Source of the DNA: Trichuris trichiura | Taxonomy: Eukaryota; Nematoda; Enoplea; Trichinellida; Trichuridae | NCBI GenBank assembly: GCA_037903355.1 | Contig: JBAJFE010000011.1 | Location: forward strand, 1,249,001 to 1,313,000 | Reading direction: 5' to 3' | DNA length: 64,000 nt | Shown here: in pieces, positions 24,888-36,055 of the stretch | Numbering within the stretch: position 1 is the first letter of the stretch | How the letters are laid out: each line of letters opens with the position of its first letter | Program-made: the position numbers and the translations under genes | Notes under the pieces: model-generated | The model's database searches: none | The model's input: only the letters and a program-made list of their open reading frames with translations | What the model was told of the DNA's origin: nothing

Positions 24888-25346
24888 ATGATGAATGAAA
24901 GAGAAGAAGAACCTGTACTTGAATCGGTACCCGAAAAGAGTGTATTACTTTGCACGTCGGAAATGCACGACTCGCACCACGGCATGATACGGCCTCCTTC
25001 ACCGCTGATAACTCGCCGAGAACGTCGACATTCTTTGAGTGAGCGAGCCGCCTCTGGTCCATCTCATCATGGCCATGTGAAGTACTTCTGCCGAGAACGC
25101 GGTCACGGGTACATCACACCAAGTGATCCACCGAATTCGCCTGACATTTTCGTTCACATCTCCGATGTCGAGGGCGATTATGTACCACACGAAGGGGATG
25201 AGGTAGTATATAAACTTTGCCCAATACCGCCCAAATTCGAGAAACAACAAGCCGTGCATGTAATACTCAGAGGTCTCGCAAGCGGAGTGCTGCATGAGCG
25301 ATGGGATCAACCTATTTATCCGCACAAGCATCCCGACAAATGCTAA
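24888..25346 (+). CDS. CARHSP1: Cold-shock-domain protein, CARHSP1/PIPPin type
   Basis: Small cytoplasmic RNA-binding protein of the CARHSP1/CSDC2 family, which binds mRNA 3' regions and affects message stability. A single exon of 152 codons. The cold-shock domain spans about residues 60-130: RNP1-like GHGYITP and RNP2-like DIFVHISDVEG, then DYVPHEGDEVVYKLCPIPPK, which is diagnostic of this subfamily rather than Y-box or Lin28 proteins. The N-terminus is Ser- and Arg-rich (RRERRHSLSERAAS), like the phosphorylated N-terminus of the vertebrate proteins. A splice acceptor (TTTATAG) abuts ATG 24888 directly and a second ATG follows, so a 5' intron or trans-splicing is likely. I chose the first ATG; the third in-frame ATG cannot be excluded. 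Confidence 0.93.
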   Translation: MMNEREEEPVLESVPEKSVLLCTSEMHDSHHGMIRPPSPLITRRERRHSLSERAASGPSHHGHVKYFCRERGHGYITPSDPPNSPDIFVHISDVEGDYVPHEGDEVVYKLCPIPPKFEKQQAVHVILRGLASGVLHERWDQPIYPHKHPDKC

Positions 25347-25870
25347 GCGTACGCGATATCGCTTTTCTTTTAAAACGCGCAACCTTGGCAGTTCCATTTT
25401 CGTTTCCCTTATAATTATTCCGCCTGTATTCTTCGCTTTATTATTGCTGAATGCGAAAAACACTTTTTCTCGCTAATTATGGTTCATATCCGTTGTGCGA
25501 GTGAATCGTCCGTGTTGTGTACACTTATCCTGTTGCGCCGAGGCTAAAGGGCGGTTAAAGGTTTGTCGTTTCGTATGTTTCAGTTTTTTCGCCCGATTGT
25601 TGCATTTCAGCGGCCTAATACTGGGAAGAATTGATTTTCACACAATTCAATTGCCTCTGCTTTTCAAGCATGCGTTGAATAGAGAACGTATGTTATCGAG
25701 TTATTATTAGTGTTCGTCCACCTTCCGTCAATCGCTTCCACTCTGGTGCCCACTACATCGGCATTGAACTGTTTAGTCGTCCCACGCGGAATGCGACTTT
25801 GCATTATGACAGATTTGGTAAGATTCATTGCGATCGAAAGTGATTAAAGAGACCTGCTTGCATTGACTTG

Positions 25871-25876
25871 AATAAA
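25871..25876 (+). terminator. Possible poly(A) signal of the cold-shock gene
   Basis: AATAAA about 525 bases after the stop codon. No nearer canonical signal was noticed, so a long 3' untranslated region is implied. It is weakly supported. Confidence 0.35.
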
Positions 25877-28800
25877 ACTAAACTGTTTGGTGGTGTTGGG
25901 GTTCATGAGCAAACGTACGCTTGACAAATAATATATGGTTAGGTTCAAAACTCAGATTGAATCATTGCTACGGACTGGTTATCTGCCAGTAAGAAGTAAA
26001 TGTTCCGCCATACGAACTAGTTGTGTTCAACTAAGACCAATAGGTAAAACATCAACGTGGGCAAACTTTCTTAAACTAAAAAGTGGACTTGGGACAAGTA
26101 GAGATTGAGTGCGCGACTTACTCGAAGTCTCGCTTGGTTCAATGTAATAAATTTGAATTTAACCCAGTCGCGAACAAACCCAATTTGACTCCTATCCGCT
26201 GCGTTCAAAAAGCGTTCGCTTCCTTGGCGGCTACTCTGCTTGAGATAACTGCGAGAAATTTAGTCTGTCAACAAACAGTAGTCTCCAGCCTTTCTTCATA
26301 GCTAGAAGCGCTTAGAGATGGAGCAGCTCGCATTTTGTTCGCTTTCTTAAGACACTGAAAGTTTTATTACGGATCACTTTGACCAAAATAACATGACGAT
26401 CAATTAAGTCTTACTGTAGAGCGGGGACTATACAAAAGTTATCAATTCTAGTGCCATGTGACGATTCTATCCACCATACGTTTAAGCAAACTTTCATTGA
26501 CAATGAGATGAATTGTTAATTCAATTCAACTGAAGACAACACAGGTATATTTGCTTTGCCCGCAGCTGAAGAAGCGTGGGACGTTTTTCCTGTTTTCAGA
26601 ACAAAAGACGGCTGCTCCAATCGACATGGTCCGCTTTCAGTTTTCTATGAAGAAGGTGCATTCCGAGGCCAGCTAGTCGTCGACGCTCGTCTTACATCGC
26701 TTGGAAAGGTAATTAGTTCCCTTTCGACAAATGTAATGATTACGATTGGGGCCTACGTAAACGGCATACGTCAATCTAAAGCCGCGGTGTATTCAAAGCT
26801 TGTAATTATTGTGGAAGTCGTCAATAGGTTCTGCACGATCTTTGAAACATAATTTGTTGCAAGCTTAAGTATTTCTGACGAGCGAACTAGTAGCCGCCGA
26901 AAATTTCCCGATTCCGCCATTAGCTAAAGAGTGATTGGAAAACTGCTTGAAATTATACACAGGGCGTAGCCGCTTCTGCTAGTTGGATATTGTAGTTGGT
27001 ACCTAACTATAGTTTATTTACCAAAAACTTTTATTGTTCTTGCGTTGCAGCACTTCACGTTTTTTCATCCTTACGTGAAGTAGCGCAGCGTTTAGTTTGA
27101 ATAGTCGAACTGGTTTTTACCAGCAATGTTTTCCGCTTTAACTATTTAACTTCCGGGTGAAAACAGTAGCAGAACATTGATCGGAATGCGGCGACAGGGT
27201 AATACCGTAAGGTTTTCTGAGCCTACTTTATTGGCACAGTAAAATTATTGCGCCATAAACAATCCAGTTTCTCCACCCGGCGGTAAGCATACGTAGTCCA
27301 TTTTACATTTCGAGCTAACGTTACAGCATATCCGTAGACTGCTGTAAGGCAAAGTTTCGATCACCTTTTCTTATTTATGCTTCCAACCAGTTTGTTTTGT
27401 GCTTTATTTTAATTAATGGGCCTTACGTGATCGGTCATCAGTACACAAATGGTTTTTAAATGAACTGCTCAACAACGCTGTTGTTCGTCTTAATTGTACA
27501 CCAGACCTTTTGTATCACGCGCTACCACATCATGACGTGTACGCCCATTACAGATGACGTAGAGCTCGAAAGCTTTGCATTTTCAAAATAAGACAAATTC
27601 TTCCTTATAAAGTTCTTTGCAAAGGCTCTGTTATAGTTTGGCCAACCTTTCCCGTTTTAGTTTTGTCAATCGTTACTGATAATATCACCCGACTGCGTTG
27701 GAAAAGCAGCGAGACAGTCTTAGCTTTCCCGAATGTAATTTTCCACCGACATTTTTTGCGTGGGAGAAGCTCGACAAGAACTGAAGCTTTGATGGAACTT
27801 CGCTTTGCTTCTATCGACAGTCAGAGCTTTAACTGACAGTTGCGTAAGCAGATGAGATCTCCTATTTCACTTGCTTATTCGGGATTGTGCGCAGACTCAA
27901 TCTGTCAGTCTTCAACGTTTTATCAGCTGCCATAGCAACCTTTCCCGTTAAGGCTTGTTGAAAAATGGTTCAGATAAGGCCTTCTCTTTCAATGCGCTAC
28001 TATGTTTTCCAGACAATCTTTGAAAATAGTTTAACGTGGTCGCTTGAAAATTTCTTTTACTTTCTCCTACCGTATGTACGTTCCCGTTGGCAAGCTTAGC
28101 TATTTAGCCATGCGCAGCTGAGGTCAATATTAGCTAATTATGAAAAGGGAACTCGTCATTTCCATCCCGTCGGATGGCGTAGGTAAAATGACAATCCGCG
28201 TAAAGTTTAGGCTTTTCAAGCTGTCAAACTTTTTTCAACGTTTCTGCCAAGAGAAGTTCGCGTGTGTCGCTTCAACTGATTGCATATTCTTTGGTAACTA
28301 ACTTCTGGCAACTTCGGCTAATGGAAGCAGCGGTAAAGTAGCATTACTTTCGCTGCAATGCTCCTACCAGTATTAGTCTGTTGAATGCGTCTGCATTCCG
28401 TAGCTTAAAAAACACGCAACAAAGCATTCTTCCGCCACATTTGTTGCTTCCGCATATATCATAAGTCTTTTTGCAGTAGTGGCTCAATATTTCTAACCTC
28501 ATTGCATTTAATCAAACAAAATGAGACCATTGCATCTCTATTGTTCATGCGGCGCAAAGTGACGAAGAAATCTTCCGTTTCTTTATTGGTGGAACTTGTC
28601 GAACTTCCGAAATTGTCCCCTTTCGTTAAACTGTTCGTTAGTTGGCATTTGTATGAAACTTTGAACATCATCATCATCCAGTTTTGGACATGTTGCTAGT
28701 CGTTGGCTAAAGCGCCAGTTTGGCTTTTCATGCCAAACTGGCCGCGTTTGAACAATAGATTTATCGCTTCACTTTTTGCCGCTCTCCAAAAGCAGCGAAG

Positions 28801-30580
28801 ATTAATTGCTAAAAAAGTACGGTCGTGTGACGGTTGCAAACGGCCTGTTTATTGATGTCTTTTCCGTTATCGGCGTGCGACCAACGAAAAGTCCAATGCT
28901 TCGCTAAGTATTAACAGTATTTCCTTCCTTCTTTTTTAGCAGTACAAGGAAGAATGCCGCCTGGGCAATATTTCCATACGAATGTCTGCATCAATAACCG
29001 CTTGTAAAAACTGTCTTGTAAGTGATCTCGCAGACTTTGCATATGCAATGACTTGCAATTGCATGGATTGACAAGGTTTGTTACGACTATTGACGTCATA
29101 AGCGCCACGGTGTCTGGCCAATCAAGAAGAGCGATCGATCTGCCACTACTGGTTCGCCTCTGGCCAGTTTTGAAGCGACACTGCGATTCGGTTGTTTATC
29201 AACTTTGCCGTCATAGGCATTGTGTACGTCGTCGGAGCCGCCCCATTTTCTTGGCTTTCTCTGCCAGCTTCTCTCATAGCGGCTGCTGACTGCAAGCGGA
29301 ACAGTCGCGTAAGACTTTGGCTACGGAAACTGAAATCAACTTTGGCTGCCCGAAAGCGGAAGCGAAATAGAAATGATGGACTACGTAATACCGAAGCAGG
29401 TGAGCTTGTTTGTTGCACCTTTAACCTTGCCTCTGTCCTTTATTGGTTTACAATAGCATACCATATTTTAATTTTCCATTTTAAGAAGTTTTTACAATAA
29501 CACTGGCGCTATTTCAACCATAGGCAGATTGTTCATTTCAACGTAGGGGTATTTATTATTGTTGTGGCCAACCACTTTACCGAGCTGCTTGTTGGCGCTG
29601 CGACCTTTCCCTATAGGGTATGAAACTGGGCTCGCGCGTTCCATCTTTGTTTTTCAAACTTGACTGATAATTGAGCTGAAATTTTCGTTAACCGGTTCGC
29701 ACTTTTTTCCCAGTAATAGTTTTGCGGGGAGGCTGCTTTGGTAAAGTTGCAGCATAGAGCATTATGCCGCCTTGTAACCAACCGTCCGCTCATTAATTAA
29801 CGTCAACTTGCGCTGACGATTCCATCTTGCATTGCGGTAGTGCAAATTTGCGTAAGAGAAAAAAATTCTTTGCGCAATTAATCGCCGTCCATCCGGCCGA
29901 TGCGTTCCCGTTATTCTTCTTTGCGTAAAAGCGTCACTTCAAACCTGCGCATTTTATACCGTATAATCTCGCGTAAACAACAAGTGTTTACTACAGTAGG
30001 CTGCGTGCTTTCTTGGGCAACGAATTCGCCGATATAAAACAGCGTAGGAAAAGTTCGACAATTGTTTGCTAAGTTTCAAAAACGTACAGCTTCATTTTAG
30101 CTGTAAAGACCCGTTTTTGTTTTAAAAGCAAAGTAGCCTACTGTACTTAAAGAAGAGAATGCGTTATGACCAGACTAGCCGAAGTGCTGTGGCATTAAAT
30201 TTGTAGGATCAATAGGTTTTAGTTAGTGAAGATTCGTTCTTGCGAGTGTGGACTGAGGCGCGCTAGTTCCTTGCATTTTTAAAAATATAGCTTGTCTAAT
30301 TCTTGTTTTGTCCAGCTTTGATAGGTACAATGTGCCAGAAGCTCTTACTCTGCCTATTAATACTTTCATTGCAGCGCGTGGCTCAATACGAAAAACTAGA
30401 CGGGGATTTATTTTGTTTAGGTTTGCTATGCGCAGGTTTCACCCTGTGTGATTTGCGTACTGTAGCTTGTAACCTGCGTACTTGCAGGCGCTTTGCTTTT
30501 AGAAATAGACGACAAAAGAAAGGTTATGCAATTGTGATTGATCAAAGATAAGTTCAAAAAAAGATATTTTACGACGCTTA
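25877..30580. other. Gene-poor stretch with a few candidate exons
   Basis: Nothing recognised by similarity. Two open stretches end at good splice donors and could be exons: about 26556..26708 (+, translation contains FRGQLVVDARLTSLGK, donor AAG|GTAATT) and about 29200..29399 (+, a hydrophobic segment VYVVGAAPFSWLSLPASLIA followed by a Lys/Arg-rich stretch, donor GCAG|GTGAGC). They could belong to one long-intron gene, but nothing links them. The remaining short frames look random. Confidence 0.3.
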
Positions 30581-31003
30581 CTATTGATTGTGTTGCTGTC
30601 GTAGCATTTGTCCCATTGAAATCTTAAAAACTCGTTGGTCCAGCGTTAAATTTGTTATTCCCGCCGAATTGAACAGTTGTAAATTGTTAATGTTTTTGAA
30701 GTAACGCGCAACTTTATCGGTAAATTTAAATTTTTCCAAACGTGTACGAGACCTGTTTTGGGAACAAGGACAAATGCGAAAACAACTTTGAAAAGTCTCG
30801 CGCAGCTCTCCACCAAAAGCGTTACTTGCTTTGAAGCAGTTCTTGTACTCTCTTTTCATGCTAGAATTTGGAGGGTCTTCTGTTGAATGCGTTTTAGATT
30901 TTCCTTTGCGTTCCATCTTCCATTGATTCATTTCAGAACTTTGTCTTATCTCTGTAAGCCTTTCCGACGCCATGTCGCAGACTTCCTTTAATCTAAGTGT
31001 CAT
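30581..31003 (-). CDS. Hypothetical protein, 140 codons
   Basis: An uninterrupted frame with an ATG start in otherwise frame-poor DNA. The product would be basic and Lys/Ser/Asn-rich, with six cysteines (including CFRICPC), no signal peptide and no membrane span. I recognise no family. It could be a real single-exon gene, an exon of a larger gene, or chance. No poly(A) signal close to the stop was noticed. Confidence 0.25.
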   Translation of the reverse strand: MTLRLKEVCDMASERLTEIRQSSEMNQWKMERKGKSKTHSTEDPPNSSMKREYKNCFKASNAFGGELRETFQSCFRICPCSQNRSRTRLEKFKFTDKVARYFKNINNLQLFNSAGITNLTLDQRVFKISMGQMLRQQHNQ

Positions 31004-34000
31004 TTAATTGTAATAGCGATTTAATGCATGGCCGAGCAGCTAAGAAGTCGCTCTTCAATATTCATTAAAATACTGGTAGAGAAATTCCTGCCAACAGACA
31101 AATAGTTTCGATTTCTGTTCTTCCCGTTAGAGTGACTTATATTTTATTTAAAGAACGTGGTGACTTTCATATCACCCAACAGCTTAGAATTCAACGTTTC
31201 AGCCTTACCTGAGCTTACATGTGTTTATTTTTTAAAATACTCAATCACGGCGTGTAGCATGTACAAGGGATTAAGTGACAAGAAAACGTCCTAAGTTTAG
31301 TTATGCGCTATCTTGAAAGTGGAATTTGGGCAATCGTAAAGGATACAATTGTCGAATAAGTGATAGAATGACTAAAGCGCATTCTTTTCTAGCACCTTAT
31401 AGGGACTTTTGGGTGCTATTGCAATATAATAAAGTGTAGTGCTAGGGTAGCAGCCTCTTTTACGCAGTTTATCGTTTATCAACTACGTTTGCCCTTCTCA
31501 ACGTAAGAATATTCCATTACCTTTGGCGATTGGTTTTAAAGAAAATAGGAACTTTAAAGTCCTTAGGGTATGGTATCTCCTTTTAGATATTGGTGTTTTG
31601 CTTTGGTAAAAATTAGCCGCCGAAATTGTATCGCCTTCGTTCCTTTCGAGGAGGTACCTTTGGCGCAAGTACGTTTTTTAAAATAGTTTTTATAATTGCG
31701 CTATTTTTTGGTCGCTGACATGATGTATAGGATTGTCCACTTCTAACGATGGACTTGCATTGCGACGTTCCAACCGTAAGTTATATGTCACTCTTTAACC
31801 TCCTGAAAGCTATGGCTTAGCCTAGCAATTTTTAAAATTGCGCAAAACCACTCGCATTAGCCGGCACAAAATCATGCAAAAGCAGGCTAACGAATATGTC
31901 GTTGAGTTGTTTACTTAACTCTTTATTCGATGGACTCTAGTGAAAGCTCCGTCAACCGTGGCGTTCGAGTAGACTTTGTGCAAAAACAGCGTCTAGTCCT
32001 TCTTGGCTTTGTACCTGCGTTACTTTCATCAGTACAGTAAGTTTCAAACAGAAGCATTCCCGTACTATATCTACTGATGCTTTAGAATTAGTATTGCTCC
32101 ACTTTGAGTTTTTGGGCTCACTTTTGGAGTATGTTAAGCCCCACCATAGAAGATCGAAGTTTATATGATAAACAAGTGAACACTAGTATTATTTATTATC
32201 TGTAGAATAGGACAAAAGCGTTTCGATAGGCATGGCTCTTGTGCGTGTCAACGATTGTAAAATAAAAAACCAACTCCTACCTATTCAGTTTCGACTAGTT
32301 GAGTTCCTGAGAGCATTTATGATTTCTGCTGTCACTATTATAGTTTATTATTTTTTTTGGTGGATGATATGTTTGCTTTTTTGTGGCTTAGCAGTATCTC
32401 CCTTATGCGCTTCGGGATATAACCAGTTAGCTTTAGTTGCTAAGATTGTAAGGGAAAATGATGTTCAAGTAACATTCACTGACTTTCCATCGAACGTTTA
32501 GGTACGTTTATTAGCAACTGTTTCACGTGCTTTCAAATCATTAAGCATGTGCAGAAAAAGTTGCACATTGCGGCGCAAAAACTTATCCTATTTCAACAAT
32601 TAACCGCTCTACGTACGACCTAGCTGCCTGTTTAATTAAAGTAAGGAATGCAAATATCCGCTGTGTCACCTTTCTTCGCGTGATTCTTGTTTTGTTCACG
32701 TGCTCAAGCTTCCTTTAATATTGATTCGCAGTTGCGCAGTGCGTGCGATGTACGCCGGCAGCATCTCGTGATATCGGACCAGTTTGACATTTACATAAAG
32801 CAGCGCCGTTAGGTCAGTTAATTTTTAAGTTTTTGTAAAACCAACTGAGAAGCTTTGAACTTCCCGCAAAGTAGCGAACCACTGTTGCTTGTCCTTCTGT
32901 CCTACCGTTTTTTGCTTCTCTTTCCTTATCATTCCCGTGCTGAGCTAACTGAAAAGCATTATTTGCTTTCCGCGAGCGCGATTCTGTTTCTAGTCAATTT
33001 GCTTAGTCAATAATCTTGCTGCTACTACTTTAGGTCGAACAATAGTAATAATAATAACTGGTAAAGCGGATAGCTATGCAAATGTGAGAAAATGAATGAG
33101 ATGTGTGTTGGCCATTATTGGCTCAACTTGCTTACGTAGAAAAACTTGGTTGACTAGAGACAAGTTGTAAAAGTGAACTTCCCTTATTTCACCTAACAAC
33201 TTTCAATGAATCGATCGACTGACAAGATGTCGCGTAACTTGTTAGCGCTACTTTCATTGTTGCAACCTCTTAGGAATGCACGATTTTCAAGCAGCAGCAA
33301 TTTTTCCACTGTGTATACGTGTACGGGCGCGAATTTTTTTCATAATTTCAATTGTACGAACAAACAGTCCACTTTGCAAGGGGAAAAGAAGGAATGATAT
33401 TTCTTTTATTTACAGATGCTTTGCTAAGTTGTTAAAAAGTCACCCGCTTTAATTTTTTGCTCGTCATGTTCGCGTTGTTGACGCGAATTCTTCAACTTTC
33501 TTGCCTCAGCGAAAGCGGGTGAAACTTTCCACAGTACACTGATTGTCATGATGTTTTGAACTGCGCCAAGTAATGCTTGTCAACAACTTGGCGTATTTAT
33601 CACGACGGTTGTCACTTTTCCAAAAATCGCTACTGCGGGCTAGCTAAACTTTCTTGATTCTCCCAGCTTTATTGCCCGAACGTTTGCCGGCCGATGTATT
33701 TAATATGATGGTGAGACCGTTTGAAATGTTGACCTCATCTCACCAGTGGTCGTGTCAGCGTAGTAGCTTTAGGGGAATCCATTCGCGCGTTTGGAGATTG
33801 TTGAGTTGTAGGTATTGATTTTTGTTCATCTACACGGAGGGGAAGAAGCAAGAAGCCAACGTTCTTTTCTTTTACGATCTCGTTTTTCCTCAACTATAAT
33901 TTCTCTTCCCCGTCAGGGTCGCCTTTCCGTCTACTCTTTTAGCTTTCGTCCAATAGTTTTACTTATGGTGACGTCATCTGTTCGTAGATAATACTCTTTT

Positions 34001-34448
34001 TCCTTGTTCAGTTAAGGGTCGGTTCGTCCTGTTGGCATACTGCAATGATTTCCTTCTATTATTTTTGCAAAGGCGTTTGTGCTGCCCAATTGAACCTTTG
34101 GATGCCACCGCGATTTGGTTGGTCGTTGTTTTCGGCCGCCCTAGCGCTTATCGGTTCACGTGCGATGCAGGCGTTGTTCACGTGCAAGTCTCCTGATCAA
34201 GTAGTAGCTGGCACGAAAGCGGCGCGGCGCATCTGACTCGTCGAAAGCAAGGCGATGTTGAACGGCCCCCACCAGCAGCTACTTGACGGACGGACGAGCT
34301 GCATGCGCAGTAGCTGTGTTTCAGCAGCAATAGCAGCGGATCGCCCGCCGCCTGTGGGTCCCCCTTACCGCTCTACTATTCGTTTGCCATGCCGATTGCG
34401 TTCATTTTTCCCTTTTAATAAAAGTGACCTTTCTGTTTTGCTTTCCAG
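31004..34448. other. Intergenic, no gene recognised
   Basis: AT-rich. The frame 32232..32501 (+) holds a strongly hydrophobic segment after an ATG, and a TTAGCAG acceptor inside it near 32394; it may be an exon but matches nothing I know. Around 34.05-34.45 kb the composition becomes less AT-rich ahead of the dehydrogenase gene, and a strong acceptor TTTCCAG ends at 34448. This part may be a 5' untranslated exon plus intron. Confidence 0.3.
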
Positions 34449-34469
34449 TTTTACAACGTGCTGGAGACG

Positions 34470-36055
34470 ATGCGCCGCCTGAGCCTAGGTTCACCTAAGG
34501 ACATAAAGGAGGTGCACTTTTTCAACGATGTACCAGTGCCAGCGATTCCTGCAGCTGGAGCTCGCGTCAAGGTGTCAACATATTTTCAATCTATTGCTTT
34601 CTTGGTAAGCGATGACTATTGTAGGTCTGTTACGCGGGCGTCTGCCTTACCGATCGAGAAGTGAAGAACACAAAGCAGGCCCGAATAACTTGCGGCATTA
34701 AGGATACCTCTCTGTTTCCAGGTATACATACGGCTGGTCAGTCGTTTGCTACTTGGCACTCCTTTTTGGCATGATGCAAATGTTTACGTTTTCTGTGCAT
34801 TTAAATTGCTCCCAAATCGTTTTTCACAGTCATCATCATCATCAACATTGTGATTGGAGAATGCTCCTTTGTTTGTTTGTTTTTTGAGGCTATGAAGTGG
34901 CTGGCGTGATTGAATCCTTTGGTGCCGATGCCGAGCCGAGTTCGTACGATTTGCAATTGGGCGATCAAGTGGTCGTATGGCCCACCGACGAGATGTGCAA
35001 ATACGGGTAGAAAAGTTTAAATGGAATGTTGTGGACGACGCGCTTGTCAAAGCGGTTTTCGTTTCTACTTTTAGCTACGCAGATTTTGTATCCGTACCAA
35101 CGTTGGACTTTTTGGTTAAGATACCGGCTTCGTTTTCTATGCATGTTGCGGCTATGCTACCGGCCGGTGCTACTTGGGCATATTCGGCCATATTGCAAAG
35201 CGGTCCGATTATTGAGGCATTTTGCCAATCAAAGGGGCATTGCAACGTGCTGATTGTGGGCGCCGGTGGCCTTGGCCTTTGGTTGTTGAGAATGTGCAGG
35301 TTTTACCTGTCACTTCATTCGGAACAGCGTATCAACCTGTTGGTTGCCGATGGCAAGGAGGAACGTCTTTCGCTTGCCGAAAGAAATGGTGCAGATCGAG
35401 TGGTCCATTGGGACGAAAGCGGTAAGCATTTTGTTGCTCGTTTCCCTTTTACGACTTAGCGTTGCAACAATCGTTGTAGAATTTGAAGAACATTTGATAA
35501 CTAGAACTAAAGATGCTGCTCGTTCGGGCTTGCAGATTGTGTTCGACTTTGTCACGTCGCCTCGTACGGTTACGCGATCGTTGCGATGTCTTTCCGAGGT
35601 GATATAGCGCGCTTTCCTTTTTTTCTCCTTCCAACTTTAATGTAATGCAATGTTTACAATTTCGTTTAGGGCGGTGTTTTATTCGTGGGCGGTTTGTCCG
35701 GTTTGGATGTCCAACTACCAGTGAAGCTATTGGCGAAACGTCATTTGTCTATCATTGGCGTTTCGCGGGGATCCATTGAATTGCTGAAATCGCTTGTTCA
35801 ACTCATTGACGCCGGAAAGGTATTCTGCGCACAAAATTTTGCGTCGATTTTTAAGTTTACTTTTTGTACGCTTGTTTTCAGGTTGAACCACCGTCATACA
35901 AAGTGTATCCAATTACTCAGGCTGGTAGCGTAATGAAGCAACTGAGCATGTCAGAGGTTGAAGGTCGCGCAATTCTTGAAGTATGCAACCCGGAAAAGGC
36001 TCTCGCCTTAGTTAAGACCAACTCGTCGCTGTCCAATGACCAGGTGCTTGCCTGA
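34470..36055 (+). CDS. Medium-chain dehydrogenase/reductase, zinc site altered
   Basis: NAD(P)-dependent medium-chain alcohol-dehydrogenase-like oxidoreductase; substrate unknown. Seven exons with every phase matching: 34470..34571, 34625..34721, 34889..35006, 35075..35421, 35480..35598, 35670..35819, 35882..36055, giving 368 residues. The GroES-like N-terminal half has [24 protein letters not shown]; the Rossmann fold follows with the nucleotide loop [10 protein letters not shown] (about residues 165-173), [10 protein letters not shown] after beta-2, and GGVLFVGG. The Cys of the GVCxTD motif is kept, but the usual catalytic-zinc GHE reads GYE (FPGYEVAG), and the four-Cys structural-zinc loop is absent, the sequence going from [10 protein letters not shown] straight to YADFV. 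It therefore may work without zinc, like quinone-reductase-type members. ATG 34470 follows a TTTCCAG acceptor by 21 bases. Family placement is firm; the activity is not. Confidence 0.92.
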
